From Nocardia sputorum (GTDB taxonomy: Bacteria; Actinomycetota; Actinomycetes; Mycobacteriales; Mycobacteriaceae): a stretch of DNA of 64,000 bases. The translations under genes were made by a program, and so were the position numbers. The notes beneath the pieces are model-generated. The model saw only the letters and a program-made list of their open reading frames with translations, searched no databases and was not told the origin of the DNA. Numbering within the stretch: the stretch's first letter is position 1; each line of letters opens with the position of its first letter. The DNA lies in NCBI RefSeq assembly GCF_027924405.1, contig NZ_AP026978.1:372001-436000 (forward strand). The letters are read 5' to 3'. This document shows, one piece after another, positions 40,277 through 50,200 of the stretch.

Positions 40277-40636
40277 ATGACCAAACCGGAGATCGAGTTC
40301 CAGGCAGGGCCCGCGCCCACCGAGCTGGTGATCAAGGACATCATCGAAGGCTCGGGCAAGGAAGCGGTGCCCGGCGGCACCGTGGAAGTGCACTACGTGG
40401 GCGTCGAATTCGAATCCGGCGAAGAGTTCGACTCGTCCTGGAACCGCGGCGAATCCATCACCTTCCCGCTGCGCGGCCTGATCCAGGGCTGGCAGGACGG
40501 CATCCCCGGGATGAAGGTCGGCGGTCGCCGTCAGCTGACCATCCCGCCGGAGCTGGCCTACGGCCCGGCCGGCGCCGGTCATCGGCTTTCGGGCAAGACG
40601 CTGGTCTTCGTGATCGATCTGCTGAACGCTAATTAA
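40277..40636 (+). CDS. FKBP-type peptidyl-prolyl cis-trans isomerase
   Basis: 119 residues, a single cytosolic FKBP domain with no signal peptide. It has GTVEVHYVGVEFESGEEFDSSW, FPLRGLIQGWQDGIPGMKVGGRR and IPPELAYGPAGAGHRLSGKTLVFVIDL, covering the expected active-site aromatic and Asp residues. It accelerates proline isomerisation in folding proteins. It follows gltA and ends at a strong hairpin. Confidence 0.93.
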   Translation: MTKPEIEFQAGPAPTELVIKDIIEGSGKEAVPGGTVEVHYVGVEFESGEEFDSSWNRGESITFPLRGLIQGWQDGIPGMKVGGRRQLTIPPELAYGPAGAGHRLSGKTLVFVIDLLNAN

Positions 40637-40640
40637 TCTG

Positions 40641-40659
40641 GCGGCGCCTTCGGCGCCGC
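40641..40659 (+). terminator. Terminator hairpin after the FKBP gene
   Basis: GCGGCGCC-TTC-GGCGCCGC, a perfect 8-bp stem with three-base loop, four bases past the FKBP stop. No T tract follows, as is usual in actinobacteria. Confidence 0.7.
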
Positions 40660-40661
40660 GT

Positions 40662-40756
40662 GTTCGCGGCCCCTTTATGGCTCGCGTCCGAGCGACCACT
40701 GCTTGCGACTTCGTCGCTTGCGCAGCGGCCGCTCGGACGCGAGCCGGGCCGCGAAC
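40662..40756. repeat. Long composite inverted repeat
   Basis: Outer arms 40662-40672 and 40746-40756 (GTTCGCGGCCC and complement) and inner arms 40679-40694 and 40730-40745 (GGCTCGCGTCCGAGCG and complement) are all perfect, with a further GCGAC-TTC-GTCGC hairpin in the loop. It fills the convergent gap between the FKBP and Pip-like genes. Confidence 0.8.
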
Positions 40757-40921
40757 GGCGGATGCTCGGTCTCGCTTCGCTCGAAAGACGTGGTTGGGGT
40801 GAGCTGGGCACGTCGGCAGGTCAGCTGCGGATGAAGTGCACGCGATTCCAGAGAGTCAGCGGTCGAGCGACCGGTATCCCGTAAGTCACCGTTCGCCCAC
40901 CCGCCGTGCGACTGGAGATGT

Positions 40922-40954
40922 ATGGCCCGTGTTCTACAGCGGAACACGGGCCAT
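40922..40954 (-). terminator. Terminator of the Pip/YhgE-like gene
   Basis: A perfect 13-bp stem (ATGGCCCGTGTTC at 40922-40934, complement at 40942-40954) with 7-base loop, 12 bases past the minus-strand stop. Confidence 0.8.
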
Positions 40955-40966
40955 CGTCGTGTCCGG

Positions 40967-42136
40967 CTACTTTCGGACGATCTCGACCGGGTCGGTGAGC
41001 GCCGCTGCCAGGGCTGCTTGCTGGGTGCCGCTGCGCTGGGGCAGGGCGGCTACGGCCTTGTCGGTTTGGGTGCTCAGATTGTGGACGATGTTCTGCAGCT
41101 GGTTCACGCCGCCGGTGAGCTGGCTGATCGCGCCGATCAGCTGGGCGCCGCCCTGTTCGGCGAGCTGGGGGAGGCCCTCGGCGAGCTTCGCGCCTTCGTT
41201 CAACTGCGCGCTCGCGCCGGTCAGGCGGTCGACGACGGTGCGCAGCAGCGTGCCGAGATCGGTGTCGGGGTCGACCGCGCCGCCGACGAGCGAGCCGAGG
41301 CCGGTCAGCTGGGAGCCCGCCTGCGCGGACACGCCGCGCAACGCCTCCAGTTTTCCGATGATGTCGGCGAGCGCCGGATCGTTCGCGAACGGCAGCGCGC
41401 GCAGCAGCGGCAGCACTTGGTCGAGGCCGCCGCTCACCGTGTTGGCCGTCTGTTCCACCTGCGCGATGGTGATGCCGGTGGAATCGAGCGCCGCGGCGAG
41501 CTGACCGGCCTGCGCGGCGGCGCCGTCGACGGTGGAGTTCAGCAGCGCGATGGCCGAGGTCAGCTGCGCCGAACCGGATTTGGCGAACTCCAGGAAGCCG
41601 AGCAGCTGGTCGGCGCCGGAGCTGAACTGGTCGGCTCCCGCGGCGGCCGCCTCGACGCCCGCGTTGAGCAACTGTGCGGTGAACTGCACCTGCGACATCT
41701 GGGAGCGGGCCTGCGCGACGGCGGTGAGCGCGGCGTCCACCCCGGCCGCGCCGATCCGATGCGTCACCTCGGTCACGACGCCGTGCACCAGCTCGGCGTC
41801 GGCGTTTTCGTGGGACTGCACGGTGACCTCGGCCCGCTTCGGCTCGGGCCCGGCCAGGGTGCCCATCGACGCGGTGAGGTCGGCGGGCAACGTGATGACG
41901 ACGGCGTAGTCGTCGGTGCTCGCCTCGCCGGGCGCGGCGGCGGTCCATTCGTAACCGCCCGCGTCCTGCAGCGCCTTCACCACCCGCGCGCCGGTCGGCC
42001 CCGCATCGGCATTGACCAGCGCGACGCCCGTCGGCCCGCGATCGGTTCCGGTACAGGCGGTGATTCCGGCGCCGAGCGCACCAGCTGAAATGAGGGCGAC
42101 GACGAGAAGGCCCCAGCGGGCGCGTTTTCCGATCAC
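40967..42136 (-). CDS. YhgE/Pip-like secreted lipoprotein
   Basis: 389 residues from GTG 42136. The N-terminal signal ends in GITAC, a plausible lipobox at about residue 28. The mature chain starts with GVALVNADAGPTG, like the extracytoplasmic domain of YhgE/Pip proteins, and continues as a long Ala/Gln/Leu-rich helical rod (coiled coil, residues about 130-380). The C-terminal membrane helices found in full YhgE/Pip are missing. Family members are linked to phage infection or secretion. Function here is unknown. Confidence 0.75.
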   Translation of the reverse strand: MIGKRARWGLLVVALISAGALGAGITACTGTDRGPTGVALVNADAGPTGARVVKALQDAGGYEWTAAAPGEASTDDYAVVITLPADLTASMGTLAGPEPKRAEVTVQSHENADAELVHGVVTEVTHRIGAAGVDAALTAVAQARSQMSQVQFTAQLLNAGVEAAAAGADQFSSGADQLLGFLEFAKSGSAQLTSAIALLNSTVDGAAAQAGQLAAALDSTGITIAQVEQTANTVSGGLDQVLPLLRALPFANDPALADIIGKLEALRGVSAQAGSQLTGLGSLVGGAVDPDTDLGTLLRTVVDRLTGASAQLNEGAKLAEGLPQLAEQGGAQLIGAISQLTGGVNQLQNIVHNLSTQTDKAVAALPQRSGTQQAALAAALTDPVEIVRK

Positions 42137-42219
42137 GCCGCAGACCCTAAACGCGGGTTATGGCGTGGCCCTTGGCGTTTCTCTGAGAGTTGAGTAAGGA
42201 GCCGCGGGTGCGTCGCGAA

Positions 42220-43590
42220 TCACACCGCCCCGGGCAGATCGAGGACCAGACGGATGCCGCCGAGCGTGCCCGCGTCGAAATACGCTCGGCCGCCGTGTAG
42301 CTGGGCCTGCTGGGCGACCAGCGCCAGGCCGAGGCCGGAGCCGCCCTTGCTCGCCTGGCTGCCGCGGAAGAAGCGGTCGAAGACGGCGTCGCGTTCCTCC
42401 GGCGGGATACCGCGGCCGTTGTCATCGATCGAGATGACGATGCGGCCGCCCGGCCCGCGGTGCGCGCAGACCAGGGCCTCGGTGGCTCCGCCGTGTTTGA
42501 CCGAGTTGGCCAGCGCGTTGTCCACCGCCAGCCGCAGCCCCGCGGGCAGGCCCCGGGTGACCAGTTCGGCATCGGAATCGATGCGTACGGTGAGGCCGGG
42601 GAAATGTCGCATGGCGTCGTGCGCGGCCTGGTCGCACAGGTCGCCGACATCGGTGGCGACGTGGTCGCGCTCGTTGGTCAGATCGCCGGTGGCCAGCCGC
42701 TCCAGCGCCGCGAGCGTGCTCTCCACCCGGCCCTGGCTGCGCTGCAGGTCGTCGAGGATCTCGGCCCGCTGCGCCTCGTCGAGGTCGAGCGTGCGCAGCA
42801 CCTCCAGGTCGGTGCGCATCGCGGTCAGCGGGGTGCGCAGCTCGTGGGCGGACACGGCGGCGAAGTCGCGCGCGGTCTCCAGGGCGGCGGCCGTCTGGGC
42901 CTGCGCCTGATCCACCCGCTGCAACATGGTGTTCACCGCGACGGCCAGCTGTTCCGCCTCGTGCACGCCCGCGCCCTCCACCGGGGCTTGCGGATTGTTC
43001 GGATCGGGATAGGCGCTGCGTGCGCCCACCTGGCTGGTCAGCCGCACGATCGGGCGCACCGCCGCGCCGGCGAGCAACCAGCCGAGCGCCGCGGCCGCGG
43101 CGATGGACAGCAGTGCGCCGCCGAGCACCCACCGTTGCTGCTCGGCGGTGGCCTGCGCCGCTCCGGCGGCGGGGATGCCGAGCGAGACCGTGCGGCCCGC
43201 GGGTTGATTCTCGGTGGTGGTCAGGATCCGGTAGGGGGTGCCGCCCACCGTGACGGTGCGGGAACCGGTCGGCAGCGCGGGTACTTCGGTGGGTGTGCTG
43301 GCCACGACACCACCATTGTCCCGGACGGTCACCGCCATGTCGTTGTTCAGCCCGGTCAGGCTGATGATCCGCACCGCGATCTGCGGTTCGAGCAGGACGA
43401 TCCGCGCCGCGACGGCGAGCTGCTGGTCGGCCTGCTGGAGGTTGTTGCGCTCGATCGCGCGGATACTGATCAAGCTGATCAGCGTCACGATGATGATCGC
43501 GCCCGCGGCCGCCGCGCCCGCGACGCGGGTGCGCAGCGAGAACGACCGGCGCCGACGGCTTCTCGGCGACGCGGTGGCGGGCACGGTCAT
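42220..43590 (-). CDS. prrB: PrrB sensor histidine kinase
   Basis: 456 residues. TM1 (about 22-44), an extracytoplasmic domain, TM2 (about 154-176), HAMP, then the phosphoacceptor His249 in [14 protein letters not shown]. The ATPase has N box [20 protein letters not shown] and GGSGLGLAL. Length and order match M. tuberculosis PrrB (Rv0902c). Its ATG overlaps the prrA TGA (ATGA), so the two are co-translated. The signal is not known for certain; in mycobacteria PrrAB links to respiration and growth in host cells. Confidence 0.92.
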   Translation of the reverse strand: MTVPATASPRSRRRRSFSLRTRVAGAAAAGAIIIVTLISLISIRAIERNNLQQADQQLAVAARIVLLEPQIAVRIISLTGLNNDMAVTVRDNGGVVASTPTEVPALPTGSRTVTVGGTPYRILTTTENQPAGRTVSLGIPAAGAAQATAEQQRWVLGGALLSIAAAAALGWLLAGAAVRPIVRLTSQVGARSAYPDPNNPQAPVEGAGVHEAEQLAVAVNTMLQRVDQAQAQTAAALETARDFAAVSAHELRTPLTAMRTDLEVLRTLDLDEAQRAEILDDLQRSQGRVESTLAALERLATGDLTNERDHVATDVGDLCDQAAHDAMRHFPGLTVRIDSDAELVTRGLPAGLRLAVDNALANSVKHGGATEALVCAHRGPGGRIVISIDDNGRGIPPEERDAVFDRFFRGSQASKGGSGLGLALVAQQAQLHGGRAYFDAGTLGGIRLVLDLPGAV

Positions 43591-44300
43591 TTCGGCGCTC
43601 GGAGCACGAACCCGACGCCGCGGATCGTGTGCAGCAGCCGTGGCGCGCCGTCCACCTCGAGTTTGCGGCGCAGGTAGCCGACGAAGACGTCCACCACGTT
43701 GGTGTCGGCGGCGAAGTCGTAGCCCCACACCAGTTCCAGCAGGCGTTCCCGGCTCAGCACCACGCCGACGTTCCTGGCCAGCGTCGACAGCAACTCGAAT
43801 TCCCGCTTGGTGAGCTCGATCTCGCGGCCGTTGAGCAGCGCGCGGTATCCCGCGACGTCCACTACGAGCGGACCGACGGTGACCGCGCCCGGGGTCGCGG
43901 GCGCCTGCGTGTCGGACCGGCGGCGCAGCAGCGCCCGGATCCGGGCCACCAGCTCCTTCAGCACGAACGGTTTGACCAGATAGTCGTCGGCGCCGGACTC
44001 CAGGCCGGAGATGCGGTCGTCCACCGACGCGCGGGCACTGAGCACACAGATCGGCACCTCGTTGCCCATCGCGCGCAACGCGGTCACCACGCCCGCGCCG
44101 TCGAGCACGGGCATGTTCATGTCCAGCACGATGGCGTCGGGCGCGTGCTCGTTCACGCTGCGCAGCGCTTGCGCGCCGTCCCTGGCCACGAGCACCTGGA
44201 AGCCGGACAACCGCAGGCCGCGCTCGACCGAGGCGAGCACATCCTCGTCGTCGTCGACGACGAGGACCGTCGGATTCGAGGTCGAGGTCACGTCATCCAT
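43587..44300 (-). CDS. prrA: PrrA response regulator (OmpR/PhoB family)
   Basis: 237 residues. The receiver domain has [20 protein letters not shown], phospho-Asp60 in [11 protein letters not shown] and Lys110 in YLVKPF. The DNA-binding winged helix contains [13 protein letters not shown] and [17 protein letters not shown]. The sequence is very close to M. tuberculosis PrrA (Rv0903c). Its TGA lies in the ATGA start of prrB. Confidence 0.95.
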   Translation of the reverse strand: MDDVTSTSNPTVLVVDDDEDVLASVERGLRLSGFQVLVARDGAQALRSVNEHAPDAIVLDMNMPVLDGAGVVTALRAMGNEVPICVLSARASVDDRISGLESGADDYLVKPFVLKELVARIRALLRRRSDTQAPATPGAVTVGPLVVDVAGYRALLNGREIELTKREFELLSTLARNVGVVLSRERLLELVWGYDFAADTNVVDVFVGYLRRKLEVDGAPRLLHTIRGVGFVLRAPK

Positions 44301-44381
44301 TCTGCTCCCCGCCTCTGGTGAATCTGCGGACCGTACGAATGGGGCACGCGGCATGCGCATTCGGTCTCTCGGTGGTGACCC

Positions 44382-44404
44382 GCCGGGTATCGGACATACC
44401 CGGC
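44382..44404 (-). terminator. Hairpin after the haemophore-like gene
   Basis: GCCGGGTAT-CGGAC-ATACCCGGC, a 9-bp perfect stem 24 bases past the minus-strand stop at 44428. Confidence 0.6.
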
Positions 44405-44427
44405 GAGTCGCCCACGTCCCCGTGGAA

Positions 44428-44814
44428 TCAGTAGTTGTGGCAGGTCTCGGCCACGACGCGGATGGTGTCGCGCAACTGCGCGGTCCGCGGGTCGTTCTCC
44501 GCCTGGCGTACCGCATCCGGGTTCTCGTCGATGGCGCGGCGCAGCTCGGCCCGGCGCTGCTCGACCGGCTGGTCGAACCGGCGCTGCAATTCGGCCTTCT
44601 GGCTCGGGTTCGCGTCGAGCACCGCGGCCAGCTGCGGGGCCTTGTCGTGCAGCGCCGCGTCGACCTGAGCGAACGAGCAGTCCGAGGTCAGGAGCGGCTC
44701 GGCGTATTCCATCGGGCCCGCGGTGGCGATGGCGGGGCTCAGGAACAACGTGACCGTGGCGATTCCGCCTGCTGCGAGAGCGGCGACGGCGGGGCGGCCT
44801 ACGGAACGTTTCAT
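44428..44814 (-). CDS. Haemophore-like secreted protein
   Basis: 128 residues from ATG 44814, which has GGAGG upstream. A signal peptide (about residues 1-32, ending ATA-GPME) is followed by a ~95-residue helical domain with only two cysteines (TSDCSF near the start and ETCHNY at the end), likely disulfide-bonded. Size and pattern resemble mycobacterial haemophore-related proteins (Rv0203 type). A haem-binding role is inferred. A direct repeat upstream (44895-44914) may control it. Confidence 0.7.
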   Translation of the reverse strand: MKRSVGRPAVAALAAGGIATVTLFLSPAIATAGPMEYAEPLLTSDCSFAQVDAALHDKAPQLAAVLDANPSQKAELQRRFDQPVEQRRAELRRAIDENPDAVRQAENDPRTAQLRDTIRVVAETCHNY

Positions 44815-44894
44815 GATGTATTGCCTCCAGATCATCGAAGGGTTTCGGGGCGGTCTCGAGGCTATTTCGAACTGCTGGCACCCGCGTGAACATC

Positions 44895-44914
44895 CTCTGA
44901 GGAAACTCTGAGGA
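44895..44914 (-). promoter_or_regulatory. 11-bp-spaced direct repeat, OmpR/PhoB-type site
   Basis: CTCTGAGGA occurs at 44895-44903 and 44906-44914, one helical turn apart, about 80 bp upstream of the haemophore-like start. Eleven-base direct repeats are typical of OmpR/PhoB-family regulators; PrrA next door is one. Confidence 0.4.
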
Positions 44915-44935
44915 CGTGTCCGGGCGACGCGGAAC

Positions 44936-46999
44936 TCAGGACGGCACAACCGGATCCGCGTCCGGCGCGACCACGTGGTCGGTGTTCTCGTTGTCGTCGT
45001 TCGCCGGGTCCCGCCACTCGGGACGGGCCGTGCGGATCTGCTGCTCCAGCGCCGCGAGCACCGCGGGATCCTCGATGGTGGACGGCACTTCGAACGTCTC
45101 GCCGGAGGTGATCTGCCGGATCGTCTTGCGCAGGATCTTGCCGGACCTGGTCTTGGGCAGCGCCGTCACGACGATGGCGTCGTGGAGCGTGGCGATCGCG
45201 CCGACCTGGGTGCGCACCCGTTCGATCAGCTCGTCGCGCAGCCGATCGGGATCGATCTCGACGCCGGACTTGAGCACCACGTACGCCAGCGGCCGGTGCC
45301 CCTTGAGTTCGTCGGGCAGCCCGATGACGGCGCATTCGGCGACCGCCTCGTGCCCCGCGATGGCCGCCTCGATGCTGCCCGCGGAGAGCCGGTGCCCGGC
45401 CATGTTGATCACGTCGTCGCTGCGGCCGAGGACGTACAGGTAGCCGTCCTCGTCGAAGTAGCCGGAGTCGCCGGTGAGGTAGTGGCCGGGGTAGGCGGAC
45501 AGATAGGAGCGCTCGTACCGGGCGTCGTCGCGCCAGAGCCCGATCAGCGTGCCGGGCGGCAAGGGCAGGCCGATGACGATGTTGCCCTCGGTGTTCGGCG
45601 CCACCGCGTTGCCGGAGGAGTCGAGCACGCGTAGTCGATAGCCCGGCACCGGCACCGAGGCCGAACCCGGTTTGATCGGCAGTCGCTGCAGGCCGAGCGG
45701 GTTCGCGCAGATCGGCCACCCGGTCTCGGTCTGCCACCAGTGATCGACGACCGGGCAGTCCGAGCGGCCGGCGAGCAGGGTCTCCTCGGCCCAGGCGTAG
45801 GTGGCCGGGTCCAGGCGCTCGCCCGCGCAGAACAGGGCGCGCAGCGAAGAGAGGTCGTGGCGGTGGGCCAGTTCCGCCTCCGGGTCCGCCTTGCGGATGG
45901 CGCGCAGCGCGGTCGGAGCGGTGAACAGCACGTCGACCTTGTGTTCGGCGACCACCCGCCAGTACGCGCCCGCGTCCGGCGTGCCGATCGGCTTGCCCTC
46001 GTACAGCAGCGTGGTCGCTCCGACCAGCAGCGGCGCGTAGACGATGTAGGAGTGCCCGACCACCCAGCCCACGTCGGAGGCGGCCCACATCACCTGGCCC
46101 GCGTCCACGTCGTAGATATTGCGCATCGACCAGGCCAGGGCCACCGCGTGGCCGCCGTTGTCCCGGACCACGCCCTTCGGCTTCCCGGTGGTGCCGGAGG
46201 TGTAGAGGATGTAGAGCGGATCGGTGGCCGCGACCGACACCGGATCGGCCGGTGCCGCGTCACGCACCGCGTCGTCCCAGTCCAGCCACTGCGCGGCCAC
46301 GGTCTGCGTCGAACTCGGCAGGTACTCGGTGGCCGGCTGCGGGGCGGGGAAATGGATGGTGTCGAACTGCGGCCGCTGCTTGACGATCACCGTGCGCGGG
46401 GCGGTGGTCCGAGCCAGATCCAGCGCCCGCAGCACGATGGGCGGGTATTCGATCTTCTTGCCCGGCTCCAGGCCGCCGGAGGCTGTGATGATCAGCACCG
46501 GCTCCGCGTCATCGATGCGCGCGGCCAGCTCCGGGGCCGCGAAACCGCCGAACACCACCGAGTGGACCGCGCCGATGCGGGCGCAGGCGAGCATCGCGAT
46601 CACCGCTTCGGGGATCATCGGCAGGTAGATCACCACGCGATCGCCCGCGGAGACGCCCAGCCGGACCATCGCCCCGGCGAACCGTGACACCTCGTCGAGC
46701 AGTTCGGCGTAGGTGTAGACGACGGCGGTGTCGGTCATCGCCGAGTCGTAGATCAGGGCGGGCTGGTCGGCGCGGCTGGGGGCGCCTGGAGTAGTGGGGT
46801 GGACGTGCCGGTCCAGGGCATTGAAGGAGGTGTTGAGGCGAGCGCCGGAGAACCATCTGGCCACCGGGCGGGCGCCGGTGTCGACGATCTGGTCCGGCGG
46901 CACGTCCCAGTCGATCGCTTCGGCCGCGCCGGCCCAGAACTCGGCGGGATCCACCAAGCTGGTCTGGTAGGCCGGTCGGTACTCCTGCCGCACGTTCAA
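44936..46999 (-). CDS. prpE: Propionyl-CoA synthetase (acyl-adenylate-forming)
   Basis: 687 residues, in the acetyl/propionyl-CoA ligase range. Signatures: VVFGGFAAPELAARID, the P-loop YTSGTTGKPKGVVRDNGGH, WWQTETGWPI, SGDSGYFDEDGYLYVLGRSDDVINMAGHRLSAGSIE and the C-terminal LPKTRSGKILRKTIRQI with the acetylatable Lys. These fit PrpE, which makes propionyl-CoA from propionate, ATP and CoA. Propionyl-CoA feeds the methyl-branched lipid pathways and the AccD-type carboxylase nearby. Confidence 0.9.
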   Translation of the reverse strand: MNVRQEYRPAYQTSLVDPAEFWAGAAEAIDWDVPPDQIVDTGARPVARWFSGARLNTSFNALDRHVHPTTPGAPSRADQPALIYDSAMTDTAVVYTYAELLDEVSRFAGAMVRLGVSAGDRVVIYLPMIPEAVIAMLACARIGAVHSVVFGGFAAPELAARIDDAEPVLIITASGGLEPGKKIEYPPIVLRALDLARTTAPRTVIVKQRPQFDTIHFPAPQPATEYLPSSTQTVAAQWLDWDDAVRDAAPADPVSVAATDPLYILYTSGTTGKPKGVVRDNGGHAVALAWSMRNIYDVDAGQVMWAASDVGWVVGHSYIVYAPLLVGATTLLYEGKPIGTPDAGAYWRVVAEHKVDVLFTAPTALRAIRKADPEAELAHRHDLSSLRALFCAGERLDPATYAWAEETLLAGRSDCPVVDHWWQTETGWPICANPLGLQRLPIKPGSASVPVPGYRLRVLDSSGNAVAPNTEGNIVIGLPLPPGTLIGLWRDDARYERSYLSAYPGHYLTGDSGYFDEDGYLYVLGRSDDVINMAGHRLSAGSIEAAIAGHEAVAECAVIGLPDELKGHRPLAYVVLKSGVEIDPDRLRDELIERVRTQVGAIATLHDAIVVTALPKTRSGKILRKTIRQITSGETFEVPSTIEDPAVLAALEQQIRTARPEWRDPANDDNENTDHVVAPDADPVVPS

Positions 47000-47286
47000 C
47001 CCCGTGACTCCCTAGCCTCGCCTCGATGCCCGCCTCGATAGATCTGGTTGATTGTGGCAGACTTCACGCGACGCCCGGGTGGGTGCCGCTACCTTTGGTT
47101 TTGCCTGGAACCGGCAGGTCAATGATCGCGACATCACGCCCAGTCACCCAAGAAGTTATTGATCCGTTAGAATCTGATGTCACTTATTTGGGCCGTCGTA
47201 GACGCAATTTCTCGGCCAGCCGCAGCTCTCGGCCAGCTCCACCTGTCGAGCCAAGCACGCGAATGTGGAGGTTCGGTTGATGGCGC

Positions 47287-50200
47287 GTGGTAGAGGCCAG
47301 TTTGGAAAGTGAGTGGGAGATGCGTGACGCCGCTAGGTCCGGCAGCAGCCGCTGGGCTCTGGGCAACTGGGACCTGCGCTGGAAGGTGACGGCGGTGCTC
47401 GCCGTGCCTCTGGCGGTCGCGGTCGGGCTCGGCGTGTCCAGGATCTCGTCGGAGTTCGCGGAGTCGAACCGGCTCGCCGACATCTCGGAGAACGTCGCCG
47501 CCATTCCATCGGTCACCGCGCTCAGCGCGCAGACCGCCACCACCGCGGGCTCGCAGATGATCTCGCTGGGTACCAACCAGTCCGTGGTGACCGACCAGAA
47601 CCTCGCGGATCTGGACAAGGCGATCGCCAACGCCGAGAAGGCGGTCGCCAAGCTCGACGGCGTGCCCGGCGCGCGCGAGGCCATCGACAGCATGCTCACC
47701 CAGGCCAAGGGTGTGCGCGCCCAGGGCAAATCGGTCTCGACCGGCCCGCCGGCGGACACCCTCGCGCTGATCGACCGCGTCCGCAACGACAGCGTCCGGA
47801 TCGTCGAGACCACGGTCGGCCAGGTCAGCGACACCGCCGTCGACGCGGCCAAGCTGCGGCTGGTCGACTCGCTCAACACCCGCGCCACCCTGGTCAGCGA
47901 GCTCGCCGCCTTCCCCGAGGTGCTGCGCTCCCAGCAGTCCGGCGTCCAGAACTTCCTCATCGCCTCGAACACCGAGCGCGCGCTGCTCAACGTGCTCGCG
48001 CACCGCTTCTCCGACGGCGACACCTCGATCGCCGACCTGCGCGCGGGCATCGACACAAGGATCGCGCTGCTCACCAGCCCGCAGTCGCAGGCGGGCCAGC
48101 TCCCCGTCGGCGACCTGAAGAAGTCGCTGACCGACAGCCTCGCGGTCTACGAGCACGTCGTCGGCAAGGCGACCAAGGACATCGACTCCGCGATGCACTC
48201 GCTGGTGAGCACCGCCCAGCGCGACGCGTGGACCTACACCGCGGTCGTCATCGCGACCATCCTCGCCGCGCTGCTGCTCGCGGTCTTCGTGGCCCGCTCG
48301 ATGATCGTGCCGCTGCACCGGCTGCGGTTGGCCGCGTTGCGCGTGGCCGAGAGCGACCTGCCGCACGAGGTCGCCCAGCTCCGCAACGGCGCGTCGCCGG
48401 AAGAGGTGCCGCTGGAGCCGATGCCGGTGCGCAGCACCGAGGAGATCGGTCAGCTGGCCCGCGCCGTCGACGACATCCACGGCCAGGCGCTGCGTCTGGC
48501 GAGTGACCAGGCGAAGATGCGTTCGCAGGTCAACGACATGTTCGAGACCCTGGCGCGGCGGTCGAAGTCGCTCGTCGACCATCAGCTCACCCTCATCGAG
48601 GCGATGGAGTACGACGAGAAGGACCCACGCCTGCTGGAGAACCTGTTCCGGCTGGACCATCTCGCCGCCCGCATGCGTCGTAACGGCGACAACCTGCTGA
48701 TTCTCGCCGGTACCCGGCAGCGGCGCGCCAAGTCCGCCCCCGTCGAGATCGCCGACGTGCTGCGCGCCGCGATCTCCGAGGTCGAGGACTACGAGCGCGT
48801 GAAGCTCGGCGCCACGCCGCGCGGCTCGCTCAAGGAACCCGCCGCCTCCGACCTCGCGCACCTGTTCGCCGAGCTGCTGGACAACGCACTGCGCGCCTCG
48901 CCGCCGGAGACCGACGTCAAGTTCACCTTCGCCCAGGCGCACGATCAGGGCCTGCTCATCGAGGTGGCCGACCGCGGCATCGGTATGCCGCCCGCCGAGA
49001 TGGCCGACATCAACCGCCGCTTGGAGCAGACCGCCGAGCCGGGCCCGGACACGGCCCGCCACATGGGTCTGTTCGTGGTCGGCAGGCTGGCCGAGCGGCA
49101 CGGTCTCACCGTGCGGTTGCGCCCGACCTTCGACACCGCGCGCGATCCCGGCGTGACGGTGACCGTGCACGTGCCGGTCGGACTGATCGTCGCGGGCAAG
49201 CCGAGCGCGGGGCAGCCCGTCACCCCGCAGCCTTCGCCGCAGGCCGCCGCTCCACAGCGTCCGTCGGCGCCGTCGTCTATGCAGATGCGGGCCGTCCAGC
49301 GGACTCCTGGGGGCAATGTCATGGTCACTGTCGATCCCGGGGTGAGCGGTCCCATCCCGGCCGCGAGCGCCAAGCCCACCGGCTCGCCCAGCGGGCCGAT
49401 CCCCACCGGCCCCGGCGGACTGCCGCAGCGGCAGCCGGGTTCGGCGATGTCGTCCGGTATGCGCTCCGAGGCGCAGCAGTCGGCGACGAGCCTGCGGCCC
49501 GCGTCGGGTCAGCCTGCGCCGAGCGGTCCGCAGCGGGGCAAGCTCGCCGCGGCCAACCTGCCCAAGCGCACCCTCAGCCCCGGCGGTCCGCCGCCGCGTC
49601 AGCCCGGTGGTCCCACCGAGCAGTCCGGTACCGGACTGCCGCCGCGGGATCCGAGCTCCGGCGAACTGCCCGTGCGTCAGCCGGGCGCCAACGGTGTGCC
49701 GCAGCCGAGCACCGGCCTTCCGCAGCGCCAGCCCGGCACCAATGGAGCGCCGTCGCGGGACGCGTCGAACGGCCTGCCGCAGCGGGAGTCGGCGAGCGGT
49801 CTGCCGCAGCGTGAGTCCGGTTTGGGTGGTCTTCCGCAGCGCGAGTCCGCCTCTGGGGGCCTGCCGTCGCGTGATTCGGGTCCCACCGGCCTACCCCAGC
49901 GGCAGCCGGGTGCGAACGGTGTGCCGCAGCGTGAGTCGGCGGCAGGCGGTCTGCCGCAACGTGAGCCGACCTCGGGTGGTCTGCCGTCACGGGAGCCCAC
50001 CTCGGGTGGACTCCCGTCGCGCGAGTCGGCGTTGGGCGGTCTGCCGTCGCGTGAGCCGGGTTCGAGTGGTTTGCCGTCGCGTGAGCCGGGTTCCACTGGT
50101 CTGCCGCAACGTGAGTCGGCGTTGGGCGGTCTGCCGCAGCGTGAGTCGGCGTTGGGTGGTTTGCCGCAGCGTGAGCCGGGCTCGACTGGTTTGCCGTCGC

